From Margaritifera margaritifera (taxonomy: Eukaryota > Mollusca > Bivalvia > Unionida > Margaritiferidae): a DNA stretch of 64,000 nt. The stretch spans positions 248,001 to 312,000 of the forward strand of contig JAQPZY010000687.1 in the NCBI GenBank assembly GCA_029931535.1. Direction: 5' to 3'. Within the stretch, counting starts at the first letter, position 1. Every line of letters starts with the position of its first letter. Below, in pieces: positions 22,451 to 33,989 of this stretch. A model generated the notes under the pieces. It did no database searches. It was not told the origin of the DNA and was given only the letters and a program-made list of their open reading frames with translations. The position numbers were made by a program, and so were the translations under genes.

Positions 22451-22696
22451 TACACCATTAGATGAATTCCAAAGAAACCTCCATATTGATATGACATTTC
22501 ATTGAGAAGAAGCCGAGTCAACAAGATGACTGTCGTGGCCGCCATTTTGGATGTCAGATCGGTGCTGTTCTCGTTTAGATTTAAGCGAACAGCATAAGAA
22601 GTCTTTTAATGAAAAGAATGTTGATATGACCTTCAATTCAGGAAGGGTGATGATAACAATATTTTCAAGACGGATGCCATGGTGTCCATCTTGGAC
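22420..22696. repeat. ~140-bp tandem repeat, left part (interrupted by LINE)
   Basis: Units share cca(t/c)(t/c)ttgga(t/c)gtcagatcggt and gttgatatgacc followed by attca-like sequence. One unit begins near 22545. The next begins at 22686 and continues after the LINE at 28383-28530. A more diverged unit may lie at 22424-22544, with attgatatgaca. Confidence 0.7.
22686..22696 (+). repeat. LINE target-site duplication, left
   Basis: The 11-bp sequence ccatcttggac is repeated exactly at 28383-28393, directly flanking the LINE. Confidence 0.85.
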
Positions 22697-23205
22697 GGCC
22701 TCCTTGCGGGTCCGGGGTTGTAGAATAGGCCCGAAGCGTCCTCGCTGCGTGTCGTAAGAGGCGACTGAGTGGATGCAACCCGTTTGCCGTGGGTTTGCAA
22801 CCCGTGTCGAGGGAGGAAAGAATCCAGGTAGTTGAGCAGCGGCTTTCCAACACAATACACTAATTTGGCCTCTACTTCTTCTAGACGGGCGGTCCGGATG
22901 GGCCCGGTCTCCACAAATCGGCTGGTCACGTCGAGCCCTAGGATGTCCTTTTAATTTACTTACATCACTTTCTCTACCTTTTTTTCCCGTTGTATCGTTC
23001 TTGATATCACCGTTGCCCCTACATTTTCTCCCTTTTTTTCCCTTCTCAGAAGGCTTCCTAGAAAGCGGTGGCTTAACGGGTCAATCGGGAGGTAACTTTA
23101 CATGCTGAGTATACCACCTGTATATCCTTAGCACTTAAAAGTGTCCCCTTGTTGGACTCCGTGGCGGGTGAGTGAGCACGGTTGACGAGTAAACATTAAA
23201 ACTTA

Positions 23206-24372
23206 ATGGAGAACCAAAAAAAAAAAAAAACACAAAAGAACTAATCCACTGACAGATTCAGACGATGAACCATGTGGCGTGGAGTCTTTCCCGCGCTTCA
23301 TGGTCATCCAATCTAAAGATGAAAGCAGACCACTTGCCGCACTATCTCCATTTGTAGTCGAGAAGACTATACTTGGATTAGTCAGCAAACCGAAAAGCAT
23401 AAAAAAAACTAAAGTCAGGTGGATTACTTGTAGAGTGTGAGCGAAGAGCACATACTGAAAACATCCAAAAAATAAAGACTTTTCACGATATTCCAGTAAC
23501 CTCTTTCGCCCACACATCACTAAATACCGCCAAAGGCGTGATTCGTTGTCGTGACTTGGCTGGAGTCAGAGACACAGAAATCGTCGAAGGGATGAAAAAC
23601 TAAGGTGTCATTGCAATCCGTAGAATCCGTATAAAACGTAAACAATTTGCAGGGCACCAATACCATTATACTCACCTTCAACACACCAACATTACCAAAA
23701 GTAGTCAAAGTTGGATTTTTACAAGTTAAGGTTGAGATATACATACCAAACCCACTTCGATGCTTCAAGTGTCAGAAATACGGACATCATGAAGATAGAT
23801 GCTCCAAAAACCCAGAATATGGCCGATGTGGGGACCCTTCTCATCGGGAAACCGAGTGCAGGGCCACACCACATTGCGTTAACGGCGGAAAAGACCATCA
23901 CGCCAATTCAAAGGATTGTGAAACCTGGAAACAAGAGAAGGAAATACAAAGGGTGAAGTACACCTCCAACATCCCCTTTCCCGACGCCAGAAAGATTGTT
24001 CAGGCTTGAACCTCCCTACCTGGCCCAACATTCTCAACTATAGTTAAAACCAGTCAAAAAACAACTAAGGACGCACAGACCCAAACAAGCCCACCTGATT
24101 CAGCATCAAGCTCAAACACTCCAAATTACAAACCTCAGAAAAACACAATATCAACTCAAACAACATTCAACAACACACCAACACTAAAATCACCAAACAG
24201 TAAAAAGAGACAACAAACGAATAGGCAGCAAAAGTGGTCTGATGACCCTATAAAGCTACACAATAGATTTGGCGACTTTGAGGATATGGACGCAGAAGAA
24301 ACTGCTCCATGTACTCAAAGTAGCTCCAAACCTACAAACAAAAAATTTAATCCCGTACTTCCTCCTGATAAA
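23206..24372 (+). pseudogene. LINE ORF1, nucleic-acid-binding gag-like protein
   Basis: An ATG at 23206 opens the frame M-E-N-Q-K, but a 15-A run (23216-23230) puts it out of phase and a stop follows. One base fewer would leave it open through SDDEPCGVESFPRFMV. Later frames carry TSFAHTSLNTAKGVI and GVIRCRDL. The frame at 23647-24009 carries CCHC zinc knuckles: CFKCQKYGHHEDRC, then CGDPSHRETEC. The tail to about 24372 is Thr/Asn/Pro-rich. ORF1 proteins coat element RNA. At least two frameshifts break it. Confidence 0.75.
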
Positions 24373-24442
24373 TAAGTACATAGAAATGTTCTCTCCGAAA
24401 GGTCTAACCTAATTACTACACCATCCCTAATTTAATTTCATA

Positions 24443-27400
24443 ATGAAGAACACCATCTTACAATGGAATTGTCGAAGACTTAAAACCAACTACAATGATA
24501 TTCTTCTGCTTTTAAGTGAACAAGATCCTGCAGTACTATGCCAGCAGGAAACATTTCTAAAAGAGACGGACAACATTACACTTAAAAATTACTCCCTTTT
24601 TAACACCCACTCAAAAAATGTTGATCGCGCCTCAGGAGGAGCTTCCGTTGTTGTGAACAATAGGGCCCCTCATCACGTCATTTCTTTAAATACAAAACTA
24701 GAAGCCATTGCTGTAAGCGTCACTCTACATCGAGTGATTACTTTGTGTTCTATTTATATACCACCAAACACCAAATTACTACCAAATGACTTAGACAACC
24801 TAGTTCAACAGCTGCCCACCCCATTTGTTCTACTCGGTGATTTAAATGCCCATAACATTTTATGGGGATCAAATTACATAAATGACAGAGGAAGAAAGGT
24901 AGAAGATTTAATTTCTAGACAGGATTTTTGTCTTTATAACACGAAATCACCGACATATTTGCATCCAGGAACAGGTACATACACATGCATCGATCTGTCA
25001 ATTTGTTCTCCTTCGCTGCTTTTGGATTATGATTGGAAGGTCGCTGATGACCTTCACAGCAGTGACCACTTCCCAATCTCTCTTACGAATATTAACTCTA
25101 CCATCGATGAGCAAATTCCACACTGGAATTTAAAGAAGGCCGACTGGGCCAAGTTTGAAACATTATTTATAACTAGACTTTACAGAGATGCCGTTTTAAA
25201 CGTTAATGACCCTATTCAACAATTTACATCTATTTTAATCGAGATTGCAGAAGAATCCATTCCTAAGTCCTCACCGAACCCTAAAAGAACACAAAAACCA
25301 TGGTTCACTAAAGAATGTAAAGAAGCCATTAGACAACGCCGAGAAGCTTTGAGAAAATTTAATAATAGCCCGACGCCCGAAAATTTAAGCACATACCGTA
25401 TATTCCGGGCTAAAGCTCGTTGCACGTTTAAAGAATGTAAAAGATCATCATGGAAAAAATGTTTCTACTCTAAACTCTCGTTCCTCTATAAAGAAAGTAT
25501 GGGACAGTGTCCGCAAAATAAATGGTAAGGGAAAACACAACTCTTTCCGACATCTAAAAGTAAACAATAACAACTTCCATTTCAAACATGACATAGCTAA
25601 TATACTTGCTGATAGATTTTCAAAAAATTCATCATCGGCTAATTATTCATCAGATTTTCGAAAATTAAAAAGTCAAAAAGAAAAAATACCTTTAAAATTC
25701 ACATCCAGCAATTCAGAAAGTTATAATCAACCGTTTTCACTTTTAGAGCTTATGGAAGCTATGAACAAGGCCTATGATACATCCGCTGGGCCTGATGAAA
25801 TACATTACCAGTTTTTGAAACATCTACTAGAACCATCATTAATCGCTCTTTTGGAAATTTTCAATGATGTATGGATCATTGGCAATGTACAAAAAATTTG
25901 GAAAGAAGCAACAGTAATACCTATTCCCAAACCAGGTAAGGATAGCAGATCCTACCAACTATCGTCCCATTACGCTGACAAGCTGTGTATGTAAAACAAT
26001 GGGACGAATAATCAATGCTCGGTTTGTTTGGCATTTGGAAACTGATAATTTAATATCTCCTTTCCAAAGTGGCTTTAGATATGGCCGTAGTACCAATGAT
26101 CATCTGGTTAGACTAGAAACATTTATTCGCGATGCTTTTATCAAGAAGGAACACTTATTAGCTGTTTTCTTCGATCTAGAAAAGGCCTATGATACAACAT
26201 GTAAGTCCGGAATAATGAATGACCTGCACAATCTGGGTTTAAAAGGCCGTCTGCCCTCTTTTATATCGAACTTTTTCTCAAACAGAGAATTTAAGGTACG
26301 AGTGGGTTCCACCCTCTCAGATATGTACGAACAAGAAATGGGTGTGCCCCAGGGCAGTATTTTATCTGTAACACTTTTCAACATCAAAATTAATAGCATT
26401 TCCAAGTGTTTGGATCCTGGTATGGATTGCTCCCTATATGTTGATGATTTCCTAATATGCTATCGATCCAAGCACATGCATACAATTGAAAGACAACTGC
26501 AACAAAATATAAACAAGATTCAAAATTGGGCCAATGCCAACGGTTTTAAATTCTCAAAATCGAAAACAGTATACATGCATTTCTGTCAGTTACGAAGACA
26601 TCATGATGAACCTAAACTTACACTGGACGGAACACCGATACCAGTTGTGGAGGAAGCAAAGTTTTTAGGTATTATCTTCGACAGAAAACACCTTTATTCC
26701 ACACATAAAGAACTTGAAACTAAATGCTTGAAATCGCCTGATCTACTCAAAGTAGAAGCGCACACTGACTGGGGCGCTGATAGAAAAGTCATTCTAAATT
26801 TATATAGAACTTGTATTCGATCCAAACTAGACTATGGTTGTTTTGTTTACGGTTCTCATACTTAAAGACGCTTGACCCAATTCACCACCAAGGAATAAGA
26901 CTCGCTCTGGGAGCGTTTAGGACATCCCCATGTGAAAGCCTTTCAGCTGAAGCGAATGAGCCACCACTATCACATCGTAGAAAAATGCTGTCTCTACAAT
27001 ATGCCCTCAAATTAAAGTCGAACCCTTTGAATCCTGCTTTTTCGGCTGTATTTCAACCAAAAATACAAAACATTATACGAAAACAAGCCAAATGCCATAC
27101 CTACCTTTGGCATTAGAATATCACCCAGCCTTGACAATACAAAAGTTGACCTTTCTAAAATCCAGATGTCCATTTCTGAAACACATCCCTGGCTACTTCA
27201 ACAACCAACAGTACTTTTTAAATTACACGACGGCAAGAAATCGGAGACAAACCCTTCCACATTTCACAACACTTACCACGAACTCCTTACCGAATTTAAT
27301 AACTACACAAGAATTTACACTGATGGGTCCAAGGATAAGGAAAAGACTTCTGCACCCTTCGTTAGTGGAAATCGCACTACAAAAGTTCGCTTGCCAGACG

Positions 27401-28065
27401 GTGCCTCGATTTTTTCAGCCGAAATCAGGGCAATAGACCTTACCCTGAAATATATCGAAAGCAAACATATTTTAAACTCCATCATCTTCTCGGATTCACT
27501 ATCAGTACTTCAGTCACTTCACAATAGGAAATTGGAAAACCCACCACTGACCAACATTCTCATGAAACATACCGAGCTGTGTACCTCCCACAATATAGTG
27601 TACTGTTGGCTATCTAGCCATATCGGTATTAAAGGTAACGAAAAAGCTGATGGCGCTGTTAAAATGGCCCTATCCTTAGAACCATCTGATTTTAAAATAC
27701 CATACACTGATTTTAAACCTAGTATCAAAAAGTGTTTACTTAATAAGTGGCAGGCATCATGGAATGATGCAGTGAATAACAAACGATATATAATAAAACC
27801 AACCCTCGGCGACTGGGCTCCTTCCTACAGAACCATCCGTAAAGACGGGGTAGCCACTGCAAGAATTAGAATTGGTCATACTTATGTAACCCATTCCTAC
27901 ATCCTAAAGGGCGAAGACCCACCTGAGTGTGTTTCTTGCAATGAACCCTTCACTGTGAAACATTTTATGATAGATTGTTTCGATCTCCAACCTACACGCG
28001 ATCGTTACTCTAATGTTCAACACATGAAGGAACTTTTTGATACAGTAAATGACCTTGCATTTTAA
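24443..28065 (+). pseudogene. LINE ORF2: endonuclease, reverse transcriptase, RNase H
   Basis: The endonuclease (24443-25528) is intact as a 361-codon frame with ILQWNCRRLKTN, CQQETF, LLGDLNAHN and SSDHFPI, the expected AP-endonuclease residues. The frame then shifts. RT pieces follow at 25752-25994 (SAGPDEIHYQFLKH; PIPKPGKD) and 25999-26865. The latter has FFDLEKAYDTT, MGVPQGSILSVTLFNIKIN and the catalytic box YVDD at 26437-26448. RNase H (27166-28065) keeps YTDGSK, SAEIRAIDL, FSDSLSV and GNEKADGA, that is, all four acidic residues. It ends with a GHTYVTHSYIL...C..C zinc-like tail. Frame breaks lie near 25510-25530, 25950-25995 and 26866-27160. Confidence 0.85.
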
Positions 28066-28382
28066 ATTACTTGAAAGAAGTAAGCATCTATTCTAAAATC
28101 TAACTTTAGAGCAATCACTTTGAGTATTTTTAGAATATATGTACAGTCGTTCATCCTGAGTACCTTTACTCGTATTCATAAACACACCATTTACATTACC
28201 CGTTGATCGGGAAACTTCATATATTACCCTCACCACTTCATCGTTTACATTTTAATTGTTTGACTCTATTATCGCTGGTCGATAATGAACCTTTTAACAT
28301 TTGTAAATTATTCATCATACAACCTTTTCTATGGTGTTAAATAGCCTCACAGTGCTGATGCACCGTTAATCAATGAATCACA

Positions 28383-28530
28383 CCATCTTGGACGTCAGAT
28401 CGGTACCATTTTTATTTGGGAGTAACTATACATCATAAGTATACATCATAAGAGGTCTTTACTGAAAACGCCATGTTGATATGACCATCCATTCAGAAGG
28501 AGCAGCAATATGATTTCCAGGCAGCACCAT
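28383..28530. repeat. Right target duplication and right part of ~140-bp tandem repeat
   Basis: Starts with ccatcttggac (28383-28393), the right target duplication. It continues the tandem unit (gtcagatcggtacc, gttgatatgaccatccattcag) interrupted by the LINE. The 23-bp block ttcaatgaccatgaagaaaattg also occurs both left (near 21775) and right (near 28759) of the LINE. Confidence 0.75.
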
Positions 28531-29915
28531 TTTCATTATGGACCAACTAAATATTGGGTTGAATATGTGTCTAACGATTCATGGCAATCCTCCAAGTAGG
28601 TTAGGAGGACAACGGAATTGGACTAATGGATGAACGGACGACGACTACAGAGCACTGACGACGGACGACGCACTACAGGCCTTGCGTGTCAATGCATGCA
28701 TCTGATTCGTCAGTAATTACACTGCCGACAAAATCAGGCCGTATATAAAAATTGTTTTCAATGACCATGAAGAAAATTGTCAACATTTAGGTTGAAACCA
28801 TCATAACCTACAATGCAATTTGTTTCCCCATAACCCCACTCCTAAATTGTTTCCAGACAAACCAATTCGCAGTGGATTACCTATGTAACGGCTGTTATCA
28901 CTTTTCATTCACTAATCTCCCTCGTATACACGAATAGCAAAGGACATTCTTATGCCATGTTTGTGCACCACCATTATGCTAAAAAAGAATCAGTAAATAC
29001 GCGCAGAAAGAAAATGCATCATTTTAAAAGTTTTATATAGTTGCAGAATTGTTCTACAGTAGTGCCCCATGTTTTGTCTGGATTTCAGTCTTTTTGCCAG
29101 TGGACCAGGTGCTGGTCGTCTGAGTGACTATGTAAGGTTGAAAAGTCTGAACAGGATATCAAACATATAAATTGATAGGGACAATGTAAATAGCAATGCC
29201 CACCTTAAATCTAATCACTGGGGAGGGGTGGTAACTCTTACAATGTACTATAAGCCTTTTGATATAAAAGTACATTTACTCCACCGGTAAACAGTAAAAT
29301 TTCGAACGAAAAACAGGCATATTCCGTGTGCCTCATTTACATAGGAATACAATTTTCATTGAATAATTGTGCTACCTACCCAAAGAGGTGGAAGATTTCT
29401 CGTCCACTTATCTGGTGAATTTTGAAAGACATGATATGCAATGATCAAACTCGTACCAGTCTTCTACCCAGCTATCAAATCTGTTGAGAAAGGTGTACCT
29501 TACGTTAAATCACTTTCTTCACACTTAAAGTTGCAAATAAAAAGGAAAATGAAACACAAAAGTCTCCTAGTTATATTTGTAAAATACATTTTCTATCATA
29601 AATATATCATTAAGCTACGATTTTTTGTAAGAAAGGTAATTAACCGGCAAGAAAGAACAACAGAATAAATCAACACAATAATGCTGCCAGTCACACAAAA
29701 AAAATAGTTTCGTATATTGATCACCACTTCACATAACCGTAGTAGAGCAACTTTGTTTATTATCGTCATAAGGAATATATCGACACCTTGAAGGATATAT
29801 GATAAATATCAGGAAAAAAATCGTGTTCATATTTAGCTCCGCGAGGCACAATAAGAAAGAAGATGCATTGCGGAATGCCTCAGAATCGATGTTTCAACTT
29901 TGTTTGAAGACAACT
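28531..29915. other. No recognised gene
   Basis: Mixed-composition spacer. An open plus-strand stretch (29441-29668) has no motif. Nothing else supported. Confidence 0.4.
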
Positions 29916-29923
29916 CTGTAGAC

Positions 29924-32262
29924 CAGGGGTCTCCAAACTTTTCAACCCGAGGGCCGCATTAACTATCAAACAGCAGTTCGGGGGCCGACTACACATTCGA
30001 GGTCCAAATAAAAAAGAATCAAAACATGGATGTTGTTTTTAATTATTTATTTAATATTATTTTATTCAGTTATTATTTAATAACACATTGATACACTACA
30101 CATGAACACCTGTATTAGTGGGAATGGTGAAATTGTTTCCTGGATGCCAAAATAGCAGACATTTCTGGCTTTAGATTTGATGTCCCTAACATCAACAGTG
30201 ACCTGAGATTATCATCGGACAAGTTTGTTCTCAAATTGTTCTTCACGTATTTCATTCTTGAAAATGTTTGTTCACACAGGTATGTTGTTCCAAAGATTGA
30301 AAGGTACCTTGATGCAAAAGTTTTGACATTAGGAAAGTCTTCCTTGGGCAAAAACTGGTAAAAACCCACCAGTCCTTCTTTGAACTTGTCCCTAAGGAGG
30401 TCATTTGCTTGCAACTCAATGACCTCCAGCTGCAGTTCATCTGGGCAACTGGCCACATCTGCTTCAAATGGGTTTTGAAACAGTCTCACTTCTTCTGCCT
30501 TTGAATCCAAGTCAGAAAACCGCTGCTGAAACTGCAGCTGGAGGTCTTTGATGATCTCGCATGCAAATGACGTGGGGAACTCAGCTGTTGCTTCAGCCAT
30601 GAAGACCTTGCACTGCTGAAAGTGCGTCAAGTTGTTGGCCTGTACTTGTTCCAAAAACAAGACAAGTTTGGATCTGAAGGCCTTTAGGTGGGTGTATAGA
30701 TCAGAAACTAGATTTTCCTCTCCTTGTAGTTTTAGGTTCAGAAAATTTAAATGACTAGTTATGTCTGCAGCAAAGGCCAATTTCCATACCCACTCTTCAT
30801 CAGACAGTAATGGCTGTGGCTTGCCTTTACTTTCCAGGAAGTCACCTATTTCCTTTCTTAACTTAAATACTCTGCTCAGAACTTTCTCACAACTTAGCCA
30901 TCTTACTGCTGTGTAATATGGTAAATCTTGCGATTCTGTGTCTGTATCTTTCAACATGTCTCTGAACTGTCTATGGTTGAGCCCATGTGACCTTATTAAA
31001 TTCACCATCTTCACCACAGGACTCAGTACACTGCTAATGTCCATATATTTAGCACACAAAGCTTGCTGGTGAATAATACAGTGCAGGAACATTGGTTGTA
31101 GAATGTTTTTCTCATTACACATCTGCTTCACTTGTCCAACCAAGCCTTTCTTTATGCCACTCATGTTCTTTCCTCCATCAGCAGTCAGGCAACTGAGATT
31201 AGTCCAGTCCAAGTTATAATCAGCAAATGTTTTTTTCAACTCATTGAATATATCCTCTCCGGTAACAGTGCCATACATGCTATGTAGGGAAGCCAGCTCT
31301 TGTGTTATGTTCATGTCTTCATCCACACCTCTAATGAACACAAGCAGTTGAGAGGTGGAACAGCTGTCCAGCGATTCATCCATTGCAATTGAAAAATGGC
31401 GAAACTTGCTTGCATTTTTCGCTATTTGAGTCACAATGTTTTCACCCATGTCTGCAACACGGCGGGCAATGGTATTTGCACCCAAAGCTACATTTTCAAA
31501 TTGTTTTGACTTTTCTGGGCAAAGTTCCTCAGCCACCTCCAACAAACATTCCTTCACTACTTCACCATCTGTAAACGGTTTGCCACTTTTAGCCAGGACG
31601 TAGGCAACTTTATAACTGGCCTTAGTTAAGGATTCATTTTCATTTGAGGATTTACTGAACAATGTCCTCTGAGATGTGAGTTGATTTTGTAATTTAGAAA
31701 ATTTTTCGGCACGGACTTTACCCTCCAACTGTGCATATTTATCCTGATGTTTGCTTTGATGATGACGGCGCAGGTTGTATTCTTTCATCACAGCCACGGT
31801 TTCGTTGCAAATCACGCACAATGCTTTCTCGCTGGATTTGATGAAGAAGTATTTCAAACTCTATTCTTCTTGAAATTGCCGACACTCATCGTCTATTTTT
31901 CTTTTCCTCTTCTCGGCCATCGCTGTGATCAAAATAATCAAGTCTTGAACAAGCAGCAAACCATTTAAAAACTCCGCCACTAGATGGCGTTATATCATCT
32001 CATTGACTGTGAACGGAAGTAGAAAAAGTAAGCAGCGATTACTTTTTGCAATGTAGTGACCAGTTGGAAAACATAACGCACTACTGCGCGTGTCTATTGT
32101 AATTCGGTAAAAACATAACGTCCACGTAAGCGGCGGCTGATCTTGGCAGGATACACGTAAATTTCCGTAATTTTTTTCCGTGGACAAAAAGGTCTCCACG
32201 GGCCGGATGAGAGGGCCTCGCGGGCCGCATCCGGCCCGCAAGCCGTAGTTTGGAGACCCCTG
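29924..32262 (-). mobile_element. Near-intact hAT (Charlie-like) DNA transposon
   Basis: A 2339-bp element. Both ends carry the perfect 16-bp terminal inverted repeat CAGGGGTCTCCAAACT (29924-29939 and 32247-32262), with GGGCCGCA-type subterminal motifs. It is flanked by 8-bp duplications ctgtagac (29916-29923) and ctctagac (32263-32270). The right copy fits the nTCTAGAn preference of hAT/Charlie elements, and the left differs by one base. It encodes one transposase on the minus strand. Complete ends and a long frame with one stop suggest a young insertion. Confidence 0.93.
30115..31920 (-). pseudogene. hAT transposase (GTF2IRD2/ZBED-like), one premature stop
   Basis: A cut-and-paste transposase. 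The best start is the ATG at 31920-31918, giving MAEKRKRKIDDECRQFQEE. A TAG follows at codon 20 (31863-31861), after which the frame is open for 580 codons to 30115. In that 580-codon part, a BED-like zinc finger (CVIC...HHQSKH) lies at residues 14-37. The first catalytic Asp is in SIAMDES (160), the second in CLTADGGKN (227), and the Glu in YLCEQTFSRMKY (529) inside the hAT dimerisation domain. The protein resembles the hAT part of GTF2IRD2 and related proteins. If initiation downstream of the TAG or readthrough occurred, nearly the whole protein could be made. Confidence 0.88.
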
Positions 32263-32294
32263 CTCTAGACAATATAAGTAAACTAGTTTCTAAC

Positions 32295-33079
32295 TGTTAC
32301 GACCCTATGGCTCGAACAAACGTAACCAAAAAAAAAGTGAAACCAACAATGTTTGTAAAAATCAACAAGCAATTTATTTTAAATAATTAATGTGAAAATC
32401 AAAATACACTTACAGTATCGTGTATTATAATCCAACAATTATTAGTGTCCAAATCACAAGTCCTGTATATATAGAAACTATAAAATGTTCCAAGTGAAAG
32501 AATGTTCCAAATAGATGATGGGTCCGAATGAATGAGTCTGGACTGTCATGATGTTCCAACGATAATGTCTGATCATCTTAAAGTATTCAGAGGCATCCGA
32601 GTAAGTCCTAAATATAACTCCAGGTAGCTCTGATGAATGGTCCAATAAATAATTCCTTTCGAATTGTCTATACAGCATGGCATTACAGCAGCATTACAGG
32701 ATTCCAGCTCGGCTATTATTTCAAACGATCTGATGATTCCAAAAAGCTGATCATAAAAAAAGTTATTTTCAACTCAAGATCTAAAATGGAATTAAATTAA
32801 TTCGTATTTCCAGGTCCTTTATACAACTTGCGAATGGCACATTTCGCAACAGGAAACGTGTCATATTATGACCCAGAATGCAATACTAAATGCGTCTATT
32901 TCATCAGATACAGTAAACAACTCTGACCTTGAACACAAGGTCAGTAAACAAGTTGTTATTTGATTAATAGTACAACTAAACCCAACTTAAATGACTCACT
33001 ATTTGACACAACTTTAAAGTAGAGTCATAGGCCAAAAGTTTAAGCACACTATATATTCCATATACATAATTCCGTAACA
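32295..33079. mobile_element. Gypsy-like LTR
   Basis: Begins TGTTACGACCC and ends CCGTAACA, like 7700-8608 but more diverged (785 bp). Shares aatcaacaagcaatttatttt with 57611-58221. Flanks (taac and ctca) do not match, so I see no target duplication. It may be a recombinant or decayed solo LTR. Confidence 0.65.
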
Positions 33080-33430
33080 CTCACTGTATTGTGATGATTT
33101 GTTTTCTCTTATTTTCTTTGCGATTTAAAACTGTGTAAATGTCATATGCACGTGACTGGGCCCGACTATGCCCGCCATTTTGAAATCACTGAACGTGGGT
33201 GTCGATAATATCCCAAGAAAAATAGAGGGCTCGGGTATTATCTATACATAGCTGCAAAAGAACTGGGGGAATACAATTTCTATCACATTGTTTTTTAATA
33301 TATCTAGTTATGAATGGTCGTTTTTTATATTTTGAACAATTGAATACGACACTTCAGCTGCAAAAAAGTCTGTATACGGGAGCAGTTATTATGTCAGATT
33401 AAAATGGTATATTATCAACATCTTTATTAT
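33080..33430. other. No recognised gene
   Basis: Spacer between LTR and a small hydrophobic reading frame. Nothing supported. Confidence 0.4.
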
Positions 33431-33432
33431 CT

Positions 33433-33636
33433 TTAAAGTAAAATATATAGGGAAGCGATGAACAAAACCGAATACATAACAAGGTAACATTTATAAATTA
33501 CATTGAAATAACTAACAAAAATAAATAATAAACAATAAATTCCTACAGTTAGCATGGAAGCCAAAATAATAATAATGCCCAAAAGAGTGTGGATAATTGC
33601 CAAAGCTAAGTAAATCACAAATAATGACGGCTCCAT
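33433..33636 (-). CDS. Possible small membrane protein, unrecognised
   Basis: A 67-codon minus-strand frame with a true ATG in good context (A at -3, G at +4). The product, starting MEPSLFVIYLALAIIH, is almost entirely hydrophobic, with two or three possible membrane spans. No family is recognised. AT-rich sequence often gives such Ile/Leu/Tyr-rich frames by chance, so this is weak. Confidence 0.15.
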   Translation of the reverse strand: MEPSLFVIYLALAIIHTLLGIIIILASMLTVGIYCLLFIFVSYFNVIYKCYLVMYSVLFIASLYILL

Positions 33637-33689
33637 GCTTGACAGTCAGTGCCATCATGTCTTAAAATTCTTTTCACGGTTTGTTTCGT

Positions 33690-33900
33690 ATTGGCATTAG
33701 TCAGAATGGCTTAAACCCTATGGTTGCTGCTAATGTGATCAAAAAGGTAATACTGCCTTCAATGTTTTATGGTAGAGAATTATGGTGTAATTTTCATAAA
33801 GTGACCTCTCTTTATTAGAGAAGTCTGAGGTAGTTTGCCAAACATATACAAGGCTTCTCAACACATGCAAGATCAGGCATTGCTCATGGAATGCTAGCTT
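33690..33900 (+). pseudogene. LINE reverse transcriptase C-terminal remnant
   Basis: The plus strand reads SQNGLNPMVAANVIKKVILP and then YGRELWCN, a block following the RT core in CR1/L2-like LINEs. One or more frame breaks follow before the microsatellite. Confidence 0.5.
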
Positions 33901-33903
33901 GAA

Positions 33904-33905
<2 letters not shown>

Positions 33906-33989
<84 letters not shown>
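33906..33989. repeat. (CT)n(CA)n compound microsatellite
   Basis: About 63 bp of CT followed directly by about 20 bp of CA. Confidence 0.95.

Larger units (their letters stand above)
22697..28382 (+). mobile_element. Full-length I-type LINE (non-LTR retrotransposon)
   Basis: A 5.69-kb element bounded by exact 11-bp duplications. Layout: GC-rich 5' region (22697-23205, with the gtcgtaagaggcgact block known to me from such elements), ORF1 (about 23206-24370), and ORF2 (24443-28065) with endonuclease, reverse transcriptase and RNase H. A short 3' region follows, ending in tgctgatgcaccgttaatcaatgaatca. RNase H at the C terminus points to the I/Nimb-type clades. Reading frames carry a handful of shifts and stops, so it is now inactive, but the complete length and clean duplications point to a fairly recent insertion. 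Confidence 0.85.

Noticed and set aside
22697..23205. Start of a host CpG-rich gene
   Set aside because: The GC-rich stretch is the 5' region of the LINE, directly after the target duplication.
29924..32262. The 580-codon frame as a host GTF2IRD2-type gene
   Set aside because: Terminal inverted repeats and 8-bp duplications enclose it exactly, so it is a transposon gene, not a domesticated one.
32295..33079. Pair with 7700-8608 as the two LTRs of one element
   Set aside because: They are about 24 kb apart and clearly diverged, and 7700-8608 has its own target duplication, so they are separate insertions.
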